Counted from the stretch's first letter, positions 49,329 through 61,699 are shown. The stretch is DNA of 64,000 bases from Lichtheimia corymbifera B2541 (GCA_000697475.1 JNEU01001130.1:186001-250000); one strand, 5' to 3'. A program made the numbers and translations. Notes: a model not told the origin generated them from the sequence alone.

Positions 49329-51769
49329 TTAAAACTTGTTTTCGAGACTCTTAGATTCCTTGAGGCGGATGACACTAGCAAGGACATCATCAAGAGGAAT
49401 AGTCTTGCCCTTGGCCTTAGTACCGACATCATCGCGGTTGCGGACATTGACGGATTGGGTGCTCTCTTCTTCACCACCGACCACTATACACAGACGCATG
49501 TGAGTGATTCCATTGGTTCTTTTAACAAACAAATTACTTACCAAAGATGAAATTGTACTGAGCAATTTCACTGTTTCTGATCTTTTTGTTCAGGGTATTA
49601 TCCGAGAGATCAGCATCAGCATAGATACCGTTAGCAACGAGCTTCTCGGTGATTTGCTTGGCGTAAGGAATGAAAGCTGCTGCGACAGGAATGATGCTCA
49701 CTTGACGAGGAGACAACCAGAATGGGAACTTGCCACCGAAATGTTCAATCAAGATACCCATCATACGTTCAACTGAACCCAAGATGGCACGATGGATAAT
49801 GACAGGGCGAGCAAAGGTTTCTTCCTGGCTGCTGCTTTCGGTGCGATAATGAAGTTGGAAACGCTCGGGCAATTGGAAATCAAGTTGGATAGTAGCGCAT
49901 TGGTGCTTACGACGCAAAGCATCCGAAATAACGATATCAATCTTGGGACCATAGAAAGCACCATCACCAGGGTTCAATTCCCATGCAATGCCCTTCTTTT
50001 CAGCAAACTTGTTGAGAGCATCCTCCAATTTCTTTTCAGCATTGTTCCACACTTCCACTTCACCAATGAAGTTCTCTGGACGCGTCGACAACTTGAGATG
50101 GAATTCAAAGCCAAAGATACCATAGACGTGGTTCAAAAAGTCAAAGCAGTTGGCCATTTCTTGTTCAATTTGGTCCTGACGACAGAAGATATGGGCATCA
50201 TCTTGCTGGAAACGACGCACACGCGTAAGACCTGACAAGGCACCTGAGAATTCATTACGATGCAACACACCGAAATCGGCATAGCGAATAGGCAATTCAC
50301 GGTAACTGTGGTCAGTGTGACCAAACATGAGACAATGGCCAGGGCAGTTCATGGGCTTCAATGCAAACTCTTCCTTGTCCACCTCCAAGCAAAACATGTT
50401 CTCCTTGTACTTTGCAGCATGGCCTGATTGATTCCACAATTTGAGATTGAACATGTTGGGGGTGATGACTTCAGTGAATCCACGTTGTTGATACTCGTTG
50501 CGAATCAAATCCATCAAGGCATTGTAAATACGTGCACCGTGGGGCAAAAAGAAGGCTGAACCAGGTGACAATTCATGGAAAAAGAACAACTCTTGCTCCT
50601 TGCCGATCTTGCGATGATCACGCTTGCTGGCTTCTTCAATAAACTTTTTGTATTCGCTCATTTGCTTCTTGTCAGGGAATGAGATACCATAAATACGTTG
50701 CAAAGAGTCGTTCTTGGCATCACCCAAAAAGTAAGAGGCAGAGTTCTTGGTGATGGTGAAGGTCTTGATACGGCCAGTGTGGGGAACGTGAGGACCACGG
50801 CACAAATCGATCAAAGGACCACAACGATAGACAGTGGTGGAGGTACCATCAGGGATCTTGTCATTGATAATGTGCTGCTTGTAAGGGTTGTGCTTGAACA
50901 TTTCGAGCAAGTTCTCCTTGGAAACAACGAGACGTTCGAAAGGCTGCTTTTCCTTGTTGATGATACCGACCAACTTTTCAAGATTGGCATAATCAGCCTG
51001 AGAGACAACACTAAAGAGCCACCATGGTCAGCTGATTTGATCGTTCCTTCTCTCCAGAGATTACACTTACCGATCCTTCAAGCCCATCTCATAGTAGAAA
51101 CCATCTTCAAGCGGAGGACCAATACACAAATGACAGCCATAATGACGCTCGCAAGCTTCACCAAGCATATGTGCACTGGAATGCCAAAAGACCTTTTTAC
51201 CATCCTCAGATTCAAAGTCCAAAAGTTCCAAAGAGCTGGATTCCTCAAAGGGACGCTCCAAATCCCACAATTCACCATTGACCTTGGCAATAACGGTACG
51301 ATCAGTGAGCGACTTTGAGATACCAAGAGCAATATCCATAGGCGAGGTCTCATAGGAAGTGCCCTCCTTCTTGGTGCCATCAGGAAGAGTGATGGTAATA
51401 GCAACACGTGGCTTGTCTATCATGGTGAGTGGATGGATGTATGGCGTCAGTCGTATGCGTGCGAGTTTCGCGTTATGTTGGATCCAATCGACTGTATCTT
51501 TACCTTTCAATGCGGCATCAGCTTCAGCCTTGAGGCGGTCAAACATATCGATACGGTATTGAAGGTACTCTGGAGCAGGCGTCATCTATATACACATGTG
51601 TCAATGTGTCAAATGGTGGCGATTCTATAACAGTTGTCATTTTGGTTTTTACCTCCAAAGGATATTGTGCCTCGGTAGCAGCAGACTTCTTGGAGGCCTT
51701 TTTATCTTTCTTTTCCTTCTTTACAGGAGCAGCAGCAGCAGGAGCCGGAGCAGGCTTGACTTCGGACAT
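49329..51769 (-). CDS. Threonyl-tRNA synthetase
   Basis: Five exons: 51769-51653, 51585-51504, 51416-51071, 51010-49542 and 49483-49329, giving 722 residues. A Lys/Ala-rich N-terminal extension ([15 protein letters not shown]) is followed by a TGS domain ([15 protein letters not shown]), then the editing domain with [16 protein letters not shown] and the [19 protein letters not shown] block. Class II core: [16 protein letters not shown], zinc-site cysteine in [10 protein letters not shown], motif 2 [12 protein letters not shown], and motif 3 around [14 protein letters not shown]. The anticodon-binding domain ends the chain. Family knowledge: charges tRNA-Thr and edits Ser-tRNA-Thr. The lack of a presequence suggests a cytosolic enzyme. 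Any mitochondrial form would need an alternative start. Confidence 0.96.
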
Positions 51770-52469
51770 GGCAGTTGTATAATGTCGAATGCGGAGGGTG
51801 CGACAAGAAAGGGACAGACCCCCTTTGATCAAGCGCTATTTTATTTGGACCTTGACTCAGCCACCCATCAATCAATGTCTGTCTACCCCACCTCCTCCCC
51901 TCCTCGTGACCAACAATGATGAGACAGCTCATTTCAATGACTCACCTTGCCGCAGCACATTCCCCCATCCATGTAGCACTTTTTATCCCACCACGTGTCC
52001 TACTTGACGACTCATTATTACTGCTGCATTGGTATCATGGCAACCAATATGATGATGGTATACCCATGCACTATTTACAGGCTTTACAAGTTCCTGAGAT
52101 TGCGGTTTCCTTATATTTGCATGTAGATAGTATACTCCTTCTATTGTATCTCTTTTCAAGCATTTTTATATCTTCAATATAATACCATGAAATGAATCCG
52201 GAAAGGCTTTTATAAAAGATTACCCATCACTTTGACAATAACATACGATCCAAATGGGATGTTTCACTTTTCAACGGATGATTTTTGACGACAGCGTGTA
52301 TTACATATTAGCATCATGCAATAAAACAATGGGATCGGCAAGCAGCGGCGGGGCTGAATGTTTTTTGGGGGAATCGTATGATTTCTTAGTAGTAGGATGT
52401 TGTTATAGTACACATTTTATATACGTCAGAAAGGGAAAAAAGGGGTAGAGGAAATGGCTACTACTACTA
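51770..52469. other. Intergenic: ThrRS promoter and SREBP-like 3' flank
   Basis: 700 bp with no coding exon recognised. A run of CTACTA trinucleotides sits at 52457-52470, at the stop of the SREBP-like gene. Confidence 0.55.
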
Positions 52470-54591
52470 CTAGATGAGACCATGCAAGATGGCGATGGCT
52501 TTATCTGCATGACAATCGAGTTGTTGTTCATCGGCATCATCATCATCTTCTTCATCATCCACGGGATGACCAGCAAAATAACCGAGACGTGAAAGACGAT
52601 CCACAAGCACTTGATGCGTGGGTAATTTTTCGAGGGATGAGCAACGCATCATACGGCGCAAGGTAAGTGATAAATCCTTGACATGTGAAGCGGCCCATGC
52701 ATGATGACGCCAAACATCGATCCATGCTTGTAATCCAGCAAGACATACAACAAATTCTGCCAAAGCAAGGACTTCACTATCAAGGCCTTGCGCACGACGT
52801 CGTCGTACAACACGTTTCATATACTGTTGTGTTGCTTCTGCTTCAAGGAGTCGTTGTACGGCTGTTTCGGTATCATCTTGATGTTGTTCGCCATCATCAA
52901 TCATAGCCAGAGCCCCTGAAAGCATATGGACCATCTTGTGACCTAGTGTGGTTCGTGCCGTTTTCTGAACGAGTGCAATAGCTTCTTGAGCTTGAGTCGC
53001 ATCGGATCGCCACAAGGCTTCCACAGCTACACCAACAGCAGCAAGCCATGTAGTCGTCGTAGTAGTAGATGATGATGATAAAGAAGTGGCTGCCATTAAA
53101 AGAGGATGAAAGGGATGCGTGGTCGTGGATGTGGGTGGTGATGTGATGGAAATAACCAGTCGAGCAAATTCTGTACGCAGATTATCAAGTAAATGAAGAC
53201 TAGCAAGACGTTGTAATGTGGGTCGTGTATGAGCCAGTGTTTCTGCCCACGCTTGAGAATCGAGCATCGTATCCAACATGGCATCATCATCCGCTTGATG
53301 GTGAACATCCCATGTCAAAGAGTGCAAAGGATGGTCTTCGGTCATTTCATACATGGCAAGTCGCCACAAGTAACGTGCTACCCATCTTGATACTGGGTCA
53401 ATGCGCAAAGCAGCTGTTGCATACACTTGCACCATGTCAACTGCATCCATCGTCTCGGCTAAATTAATCATGCGGACGCATGCATACACACGGGCCAATT
53501 GGCTTTCCTTCTTGTTGTTGTTGTTGCTATGGCTTGCATCATCATCATCATCATGGTCGTCATCATCATTGTGAATCCAAGTATCCAGCCAGCTGGGTTC
53601 TTGTGATGGCGTTGTGCTATGAATATCAACACTCACCATGTGCCGAATGACAAGACGTAAAACTTGAAGGAACACATGCCATGATAAAAAGCGTTGAGGA
53701 AGGGTATCAGCATATTTTGAGTGTTCTTTGTGCTTGTGCGAATGGTGTGGGAAAAGTAAAAATAATCCAATGAGGATAAGCAACAACAACCGCATCACGG
53801 AAAGACCACCGCCACCGCCACCACCACTGCCACCATCCGATGGCACAGTGCTAGTTGCAGTGTGGTTGTCGGATTGACTACCAGGAAGAGAAAATGACAT
53901 GCACAAAAAGAGAGCCATAAAAGTGGTCGTAGTCGTAGTAGTGGAAACGGATGGGGATGATGATGAAGATGATGATGATGATGTGGCAAATGGTAAAGTC
54001 GTAGTGGACGTGGGCTGTTGTTGTTGCTGTTGTTGTTGGTGCAGCTTATATGCTTGGAATTGTGTAAAGGCTGACGATCCTCCTGGCAACCGTTGTAGAC
54101 ATTGCTGCAATAAGACATTTTCTTGCTGCAACTGGTCGTTGGTGTATTTGAGATGGTGAATATAATCGGTCGCTTTTTTGAGGATGGTGGCCTTATTGAG
54201 CTTGGTTGCCACTGCAACACCATCAATGTATTCCTCTTGTTCATCTGGATCGCTGCTGTTGCTGCTGCTTGTCTTTCGCTTCTTGCCTACTTTGGCATGG
54301 CGTAAGGCAGGCACCACATCTTTGAGCTCACTAATGCGATCATTGATATTGTTCCGGTATCGCCGTTCAATGATGTTATGGGCTGTGTTGTTTTTTGGTT
54401 TCTGCTGGGGAGAAGTAGGTGGTGTTGCGGGTTTCTCTGTTCATGGCAAAGAGCGTTTGTTAATAGGGACATGTATGATGATTGCTCATTCATGCTTTAC
54501 CCATAGGAGGTGGTAGCCAAAGGTTTTCTGGCCATGTGTCGTTCAAAAATTCAGCATTGTCATTGCAGAAAAACAAATCAAAGGAATCCAT
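52470..54591 (-). CDS. SREBP-like bHLH-zipper transcription factor with two transmembrane segments
   Basis: Two exons (54591-54501 and 54436-52470), 685 residues. The basic region [14 protein letters not shown] carries the tyrosine (Y57) that marks SREBPs, allowing binding to sterol response elements as well as E-boxes. The loop is enlarged by a charged insertion ([20 protein letters not shown]) before helix 2 ([18 protein letters not shown]) and a short zipper. Two hydrophobic segments follow ([31 protein letters not shown]), separated by a Gly/Ser-rich loop of about 28 residues. The C-terminal 400 residues are helical. Family knowledge: SREBPs are ER proteins released by proteolysis to activate sterol or hypoxia genes. 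The enlarged loop and absence of an RxxL site between the membrane segments are noted. SCAP binding by the C-terminus is inferred. Confidence 0.82.
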
Positions 54592-54904
54592 AGCAGCGAG
54601 ATGTAAAGAAGAGGAATAAAGAATGGGTCGAGAGGGAGGCAACGAGGAGTGTAGAAAGAAAGAAAAGAGTAAATGTCTGACGATCGATAAAATCAGCCAA
54701 CATTTCGGCAGCGTTGTTAGGCAATTCTTGTTCCGCCGCAAAGTGGCCTGATTCTTTTTTGTATGCGTGTGTGATGTGTATATATGAATTTCACTTTTGT
54801 GTGCGATTAAGGTCCATCCACTCAGACAGCAGCAGCAGCAGCCTCTTGCAGCCATCGTGCATCTTAAACTTTTTCTCCTCCCCCCCCCGGATATTTGTGT
54901 ATCT

Positions 54905-54945
<41 letters not shown>

Positions 54946-55314
54946 TTTTCTTCCTTTTGCTTTCCAACACCCCGGAAAAATAAAATGACATTATTACTTT
55001 CTATCACTAAAAGACAAACAATTCTCAATACTATCGATGATGTGATTCTGCCTCCACCCCCCAATTTGGCAACGACTGTGGTTGTTATGTATGTGTGGTG
55101 GCAGTGATGGAGTGATGAAGAGAGAGCGTGTATGTGGTACCAACACGCGCAGTTGTCATGATCCGCAGCAAGGCACCTAGTAGTGTGATTTGGGATGATT
55201 GAGAGTGTTGTTGTATAGATACAGCAGTCAACAATGCCATATGCAAGTGGGACTATAAGTAGAGTCGGTGGTTACCTCCCCCCATCTCTTTCTTTTCTTT
55301 TTGTTCGTTGCTTT
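54592..55314. other. Intergenic between divergent SREBP-like and SERTA-like genes
   Basis: Contains the CT repeat at 54908-54941, CAG-type runs at 54826-54842, and long pyrimidine runs preceding both genes. No coding exon recognised. Confidence 0.55.
54908..54941. repeat. CT/GA dinucleotide microsatellite
   Basis: About 17 CT units, on the upstream side of the SREBP-like gene (about 320 bp before its start). On that gene's sense strand it is a GA tract. Confidence 0.9.
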
Positions 55315-56022
55315 ATGACAACGGGGCTCACTCAAGACCTTCAAGACAGCAACGCGTATACGTTCACCATCACTATGGAATATATTCGCGGTCTCTCCCA
55401 TGCCAAACTGGCTCATTCCAATCAGGATCTACGCAAAAGTGTCTTGATCACCAATACGTTGCAGAATGTGCACACGATCAACAAGATCGAGGTCGACGGT
55501 GTGCTTGAACAAGAGTGGTTGAATACTTGTCTCGATGAGCTCCATATTCATGACAACGACAGTCATCATCACCAGGAACAAATGGAAGCAGAACCTCTCC
55601 CTCCTCCTTCACTGGATACTCGTCAAGATCAGCATGCTACTACTACAACAACAACTCCTATGACAGGCTGGCTGCATGATTGTTATCGCCGACCCGACCA
55701 CCACCACCATTATTTTGCTACACCGACTGCTGTCAAAAACACGACCACTACCACCATGAACAATTTCTGTAAGCCTGGTATGTCAACTTGAATCACACCC
55801 AATATCATCCTCTCCCATGTTTCCTTCTTCTTCTCCCTTTCTTTTTGCTACATATTCAATCTTCTATATTGTACAGATGATGATCTCCTCGTTCTTTACT
55901 ATTCAACTACATGTATATATCCTCCCACCAAAAGTACTCCCATCATGTCATTTCTCTTTTTGCTGCTACTACCTCAAATCTACTATAAAGGAAATTCAAA
56001 TTCATTGACACACATATCATGA
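55315..56022 (+). CDS. SERTA-motif-like protein, putative
   Basis: Two exons (55315-55777 and 55877-56022), 202 residues. The N-terminal part reads LSHAKLAHSNQDLRKSVLIT, continuing NTLQNVHT. This resembles the SERTA motif of SERTAD proteins (LSLVKLHHS...DLRHLVLVVNTLRRI). It continues with a helix QEWLNTCLDELHIHD. The middle is His/Thr-rich and low-complexity. The second exon begins DDDLLVLYY and then becomes leucine-rich and less convincing; its acceptor and stop are uncertain and part of it may be UTR. Family knowledge: SERTA proteins in animals bind cyclin/CDK4 or E2F partners. Function here is not established. The match is by eye to a short motif. Confidence 0.5.
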
Positions 56023-56597
56023 TGCATCATTATCATTGTCGGTTAAGGAGACTATGACTGCGCACCATTGTCTATGGCGGAGAGTATTGTTGTTGTATGC
56101 ATGGCAACCATCATTCTTGTGGTATCCATGGATTGATTTTACCTTGCTCGGTACATAATACAATGCTTGGGGGCCTTGTTGATGAGATTGGGATTACCTC
56201 ATCTGATATGCTGCGTATGCTTCCGCGCGTAATTGCTGTTCTTGTTGAAAAAAACACATTTTGCGTTTGAAACTATAATTCTTATCCCAATTCACTGATA
56301 TTGGTTTACAAAATCTGTGTAACAGAACGCCATTCATTGTCACTACCTTTTGCTATGAATGAACGTTGGATTTTGCATTTACTAAAAGGTCCAATTCTCA
56401 TGCAAGTGTATCCAGGAGAACAATCGAGGCGCGTGAGGGTTCAAGCTCTTACATTTGCGTGACAAACCCATGGGCTTATATACCTTTTATGGAAGCACGT
56501 TTTTACTCCACACACAGCACAGAGGACGTCCATAAAAGCCCGCACGCATAAACTCTATCTTGATCGCTCTTTTTCTCCCTGATCACTACATATCAAC
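56023..56597. other. Intergenic, no gene seen
   Basis: AT-rich unique sequence forming the promoter of the HLH gene. A TATATA run at about 56477-56485 lies 115 bp upstream of its start codon. Confidence 0.55.
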
Positions 56598-57104
56598 ATG
56601 TCTTCCGCTTCTTCGGTATCGTCCTCTGTGTACAACTCTTCTGATTTTGTATATTGGGAGCAGCTGGATCATGAGAATGCCCATAAACTTGACCTGTAAA
56701 GTCTACATACATCATTTATTTATCGCCTATCTAATCGTTGTTGTTCTAGCCAAGATCTTAAAGGGATCACAAAGGATGTCAAAAAGACGCAAGTAGCACA
56801 AGCACTCTTACACCGAGGACTTTTCCGCCTGGAAGCACTTATGCCTCCTGATCGAAAAAGCAAGGCCAAACCAACCAAGCAGATGGTCCTTGATGATGCA
56901 GGAGATTATATCGAGTATCTTAAAGAAAGAAACGAGGAGTTAGAAGCCAAGCTGGAAGCATTGTTAAAGAACAAGGAGGTTGATGCTCGTGTAAAGGATC
57001 TTGAGAAGGAGCTGGGACGTCTACAATTATTCCATGACGAGGTTGTGGAGGCTGTGGATAAGAACAGGATTATCAAATTTGAAACAAATAAAAAGTCCAA
57101 ATAA
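56598..57104 (+). CDS. HLH-zipper-like protein lacking a basic region
   Basis: Two exons (56598-56695 and 56750-57104), 150 residues. Helix 1 is TQVAQALLHRGLFRLEALMP, a short charged loop follows (DRKSKAKPTK), and helix 2 is QMVLDDAGDYIEYLKERNEE, running into a coiled coil (LEAKLEALLKNKEVDARV; DLEKELGRLQLFHDEVVEAV). This spacing fits a helix-loop-helix with leucine zipper. The residues before helix 1 (DLKGITKDVKK) lack the H/E-R-R basic motif. If real, it would act like an Id-type inhibitor or an obligate partner of a bHLH protein. The SREBP-like gene lies 2 kb away across the SERTA-like gene. It could also be a plain coiled-coil protein. Confidence 0.6.
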
Positions 57105-57392
57105 ACGCGGATGTATTCCCTTCCCCGCTTTCTTATCTATATCCCACACTTGTTCACCAGCATGGACATGGGAATCGCACAGAGTACACGATGACTTGTA
57201 AGTAATGGCTCGACCTTATTGAAATGCCAGAGGTGCTAATGTTGGCTGTTTTGACGCGTCTGTTTCAAAGCGATGTAGCAGAACACGATAGGCAACGGAT
57301 GCGTGATATGTTATGGAAGGCTTTCGAGATACACATTACATATACGAGTACGTTTATATATACGACCATAAGGGGAGTTGGGTAGACTAATA
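57105..57392. other. Convergent 3' flanks (HLH gene / GH5 gene)
   Basis: Short AT-rich interval between convergent genes; nothing recognised. Confidence 0.5.
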
Positions 57393-58958
57393 TTACTTTC
57401 GTGTGATGGTGACAGAGATTTCAGTGGCATCTTTGAGACTATCGGCGGTGAATAAGGCCAACGTACGCTTATCAGGAGTATGCTGAACAACGCTATTCTC
57501 TGGTGACACTTGGACACTGTATCCATTAGGGAATGTGGGAGGAGGAAGCATGATTTCAGTGGGAGCGTCGATGTTTGGATCGCTGGTGAATGTCATCTTG
57601 AAGGTGCCAGAGTCTTCATCAAAGCTATAACTCTTGGGAGTACCAGCAACGGCTGTGGGATACGCACGACTATAATGCTTGGCCAATACAGGATAAGGTT
57701 CACCCGTTGTGCCGTTGTACAAGTTTTCATATGCCCATCCAATCCAGGACACCATTTGCTCATCTGTGGCCTTCACAGCTTCTGCCAAGTTGCTCATTTG
57801 CTTATCATCGCCCATCCAGAACGTGAATTCTGTCAACACACTTGCCGTCTTGAGCCGAGCATCATCCTTGTGGCGATTCTTGATTGTATTGGAAATGGAT
57901 CCTACTTGGGGAGGAGCGTAATAGTGGTACGATTGCACCGTTTTGGATCCGTCTCCCAAAGGCACATTATTGAATCCGGACAACACATCCAACGTAGCAC
58001 CTTCAAACCAGATCAGCGTGTCATTGTCAATGGTACGGATTTGTTTGGCTGCTCGGTTCCAAAGACCTTCCATCACCTTGTGATCAGCAACACCAGGGAC
58101 AAGTAGTGTAGGATCTGCCCATGTATCACCCACCCATGGTTCGTTCAATAAATTATATCCGACAATGTTGACCGTATCCACGTATTGCGATGCCAATTTC
58201 TTCCAATAAGCAGCAAATGCATCACCCAATCCATCGTAATTGTTATAAAGACGACCCCAAGCATTACCGACAGCGACATTGGTATAGCTCAATGCCCAGT
58301 CAATGGTGCTACAAAGGGATTCTGGCGTAGGGAGGCCATTCTCATCCACAGGGAAAGGCTTAAGCTTTTGAGGATAAGGAAACATTTTCCCTTCGGATAC
58401 CCAATCCTTTTTGACAAACCACTATTGTACATTCATTGTTAATAGGTAGTCCCATTGTTGATATTAATAAACACTTACATCGGGTACGCCCTGACCACAG
58501 AATTGACGAGCCAAGACATCCTGATGAACATCCACCAAAACATAAAGACCATGCTCTTCTGCAAGCTTGGTTTGTTGCTTCATGATATCCAAAAAGGTTT
58601 GGTTGTATTCGCCACGAACAGGTTCGGCACCAGCCCAATTATGGCCCAAACGCACAACATTCAAGCCCAAGTCATGCATGTTTTCAACATCCTTGGTACC
58701 AAAAGACGATGTACCAGGAACCCATTCAGAAGGACGATACCATGGAGGTTCCTTCATAACGACATTGGTACCATGGAAGAAGCGTGTACGACCAAATTCA
58801 TCAAGGATTTGATGCGTTTCTTGATTCACAGGGCCGATACGTGACATGCCTGGATGTTGCTTGTACCAGCCTTCAGCATCTTGAGCCATGACGCCTTGGG
58901 GTTGTGATCCTAGCACCATGAACATGGATGCAGCAGCTGCAATGGTTGTAAACAACAT
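57393..58958 (-). CDS. GH5 endoglycoceramidase-like secreted glycosidase
   Basis: Two exons (58958-58479 and 58421-57393), 502 residues. A signal peptide is evident (MLFTTIAAAASMFMVLGSQ, cleavage probably before QDAEG). The GH5 barrel carries FHGTNVVMKEPPW, LGLNVVRLGHNWAG, YVLVDVHQDVLARQFCGQG, acid/base Glu254 in LLNEPWVGD, and nucleophile Glu358 in VLTEFTFWMG. A beta-rich C-terminal domain follows (TEIMLPPPTFPNGYSVQV). Family knowledge: the KEPPW and VHQD...FCG(Q)G...P motifs are characteristic of endoglycoceramidases, which release glycans from glycosphingolipids. Both catalytic residues are present, so it should be active. The exact substrate is an inference. Confidence 0.9.
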
Positions 58959-60120
58959 GATGGTAGTAACGTGGTGGTATTATTCAGGGGTAAAAGAAGG
59001 ATTAAAGTTTGGAGAAATTGAATAAGGGAGAGTGAGTGGGAAAAGCAGTAAAGGATGGATCGTGTGGATAAAAAAATAGAGGTTTATATGTGTGAAAGTG
59101 GAGCTGGTGTTATATAGAAGAAGGGACACATAATAAAGAAAACAGGGTCCTTGTGGTACGCTATCTCTCTGTGTGTGTGGCAATCTCACGCTTCCAATTA
59201 CATTGACGCGTACGTTGTCTCTCCCTTTTCCCTTAGAGTTGAAAAGCAGAGAATAAAAGATGACAGCATTGCATGATTTGTCTCCCACACTCGCTTGTTG
59301 CACCGCGAGTTACCGATTTGTATTACGTTCGGCATTGTTGTACTCGTAATTAATATAGCACTACCAATGTGTGATCGATTGACAAAGAAAACATTATGTT
59401 TCGCCATCGCTAAATTCGGTAAAAGTAAGCATGGTTTTGACCGGGGTGGCTACCCGCTCCTTCTTAAGTAATCACACCTTGGTAGTATCACGTTAGCCTT
59501 CGATGCTTTCTCCTTAACATGCTTTGATGCTCATTATGAGCACAGTAATGCTTGTATATTTGCCATGGACGACTTTCGGTTATTGAAAAAAGAAGTGCTT
59601 GTCAATTTTATATACGCCATTTAAATCAAAAAGGCACATTCATGCTTGTACCCCCACACACAGCGTCCCAAACTTGTCCCGTTCCAATGCCATGGGAGGA
59701 GTGCTACTGGTAGGACAAGTAATATTACCACGCCTTCAGGCTTAATCATAAGCTCAACGCTGTGTCTTTTGATGATCAAGGGTGCTTTCTTGAAGTTTGC
59801 AGCTGGCATTTCCCCCCTCCCAAATGTATCCAAGAAGCTGTTACGGTGTTGATGACAAGATCCAAATTATAAAAACAGAGTGGCAGCCTTTGTTCAAGAC
59901 ACAATGAATCAATCAGACCCTTTCTCTCCCTATCTTTTCCCACGTATTCCTTCCATCCCATGTACCCATACTCATATGATGTATAAGAATCGCCATGTAT
60001 TAAAGCAAGTTGCTACATGTATGTACATATATCTACACTAATAAACCACTCCTGCCATTTTCCATTGTTGCCCAATCCAATGCACGTGAACGATTCTCCT
60101 GCTCCAGACCAGCATTCCCA
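58959..60120. other. Intergenic, no gene seen
   Basis: GH5 promoter and 1 kb of unique sequence without a recognised gene. This is where the ordinary gene block ends and accessory sequence begins. Confidence 0.55.
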
Positions 60121-61120
60121 TTATTCAACTTTCTTGATCCGAGAGGATTCGACTGAGCAACGCTCAAGCACAGGAATATCATTGTAGCGTCGTAGTTGAA
60201 CTATTTCCTTATCAGTTAGACAAGTGTTTTGGCGATATTTTTACTCAGCTTACCTTGTTCAATGTATACTGCTTCCAATGGGCTAAGCTGGACAGAAATG
60301 GGATCGTGATCAATAACCATGTTGTCTGCATAAGTAGATTCCCACTCGACGTATCGGATAGTGTGCTGCTTTGCACGTCGCACCTAATCATGCCAGAGTC
60401 CAATCGTTGATACAATCACCACGGTAGTATCTCGATAACCATCATGTCTTGCTCGCATGCAAGGGCAAAAGAAGATGTCACTTTTTCCCGTGCCAGTGGG
60501 GATCGAAATAAAAACACTCCTCATCAGATATGATAATGTGGCCGGGTATTGACGCCATGTAATGCAGCCAAACATTGCATTCCAACATGTCGATGTTCCA
60601 TGCTACACGAGAAACGTAAAACAATAATGCTCAAATCAATAACGTTACATACGCAGTAGTGATTTGCCTTGACTTACCTTGCGTGCTGCAGTTATGTAGT
60701 GTTGGTCTCTTGTTTGCTGCTCAAATCAAAACACTGTGCAGGGCAGCAGTAATGTTTCGTTGATGACATGTGTCTTCGGATTTGGTTGACAATGCCATCC
60801 TCGTTCACCAAGATTCTTATTGAAGGGATATGTACAAGATATATGCTCGCTCGAAATGACTCATGTAGATGGTATTGACAATGCCAGAGAGCCACGTATT
60901 TCCTGTAAAAAGAAAAAATGAATGAGATTACTTGAGCACTTGATAATCCAAGCACATACTCACATACTTGAAGCGGTATATGTACATCGTTGGAAAGATC
61001 AACCTTGAGAATGTGAGCAGTATGATATGCCAAGGAAGAGTGCAGGTCCAAGTTGCAGTAGTGGTGTGACCTTCCTGATCCAACTTTGTAGACGCATCTC
61101 GAGAGGTAGCTGCTTTAAAA
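60121..61120 (-). pseudogene. RecQ-type helicase pseudogene (N-terminal helicase part)
   Basis: Minus strand. A Walker A motif ISIPTGTGKSDIFFCP (60480-60500) is followed by TTVVIVSTIGLWHD, an in-frame TAG (60386-60384), and then VRRAKQHTIRYVEWE and SVQLSPLEAVYIEQ. This is the usual RecQ-like order: GTGKS, then VVVPL-type strand, then D-x-x-RR and a W-E segment. Upstream, FEQQTRDQHYITAARK joins across a GT-AG intron (about 60677-60590). The reading stops at a TAA (60121). The DEAH box and all later helicase motifs are missing. In-frame stop plus truncation make it a pseudogene. Such helicases are often found near fungal chromosome ends or in large accessory elements. Confidence 0.55.
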
Positions 61121-61699
61121 GAGTATATGAGCAAGAGCATCGTGAAGCAAGATGGTTAGGTCTTACCTTAATGAAAGAGCCACCAATTCACGGTGACAAC
61201 AATGACAATGAAAATAGGATAACAATGAAGCACTAAACGATTATTATACATATTAGCTCCTGGATCGCTTACAGATGAAGACCAGCCATACACCATGATA
61301 CCTACCAAGGGTTTCTGAAGGCGTCAGCAATCGAAGAGTGAGTCACGATGGAGTAAAGAGATGTGTTGCAGGAGAAAAACGATGGGCGACAACATCCTTG
61401 ATTATATATGGATGGTGGGCGTGGGTATTTATGTAATCACCAATACTGATAAAATGCTTGTTGGGGATGATGAGCTGATAGACTGATGGGGCGCCCCCAC
61501 AAAGAGATTGAATGTCGATGCATAAACCAGGATGTGATATAAACAAGCTGGCAATCTATCATCCATCCGTTATCACAAACCACTTGCTGTGTTCAAACTC
61601 CACGCTGTTCGAGGATGTTTGTATGAGTAGTCGCTTCTGAAAGGGAAGTCGATGGCACCTTCGCATCATTCCTGCTGACAACCTGCCATTACGATACAT
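61121..61699. other. Remnant coding-like DNA upstream of the helicase pseudogene
   Basis: A minus-str open segment (about 61540-61343; contains APSVYQLIIPNKHFISIGDY) may be a further remnant of the helicase-bearing gene, but no family can be named. Otherwise nothing recognised. Confidence 0.3.

Noticed and set aside
50698..51318. 206-codon plus frame over threonyl-tRNA synthetase
   Set aside because: Antisense to conserved ThrRS sequence, no domain of its own.
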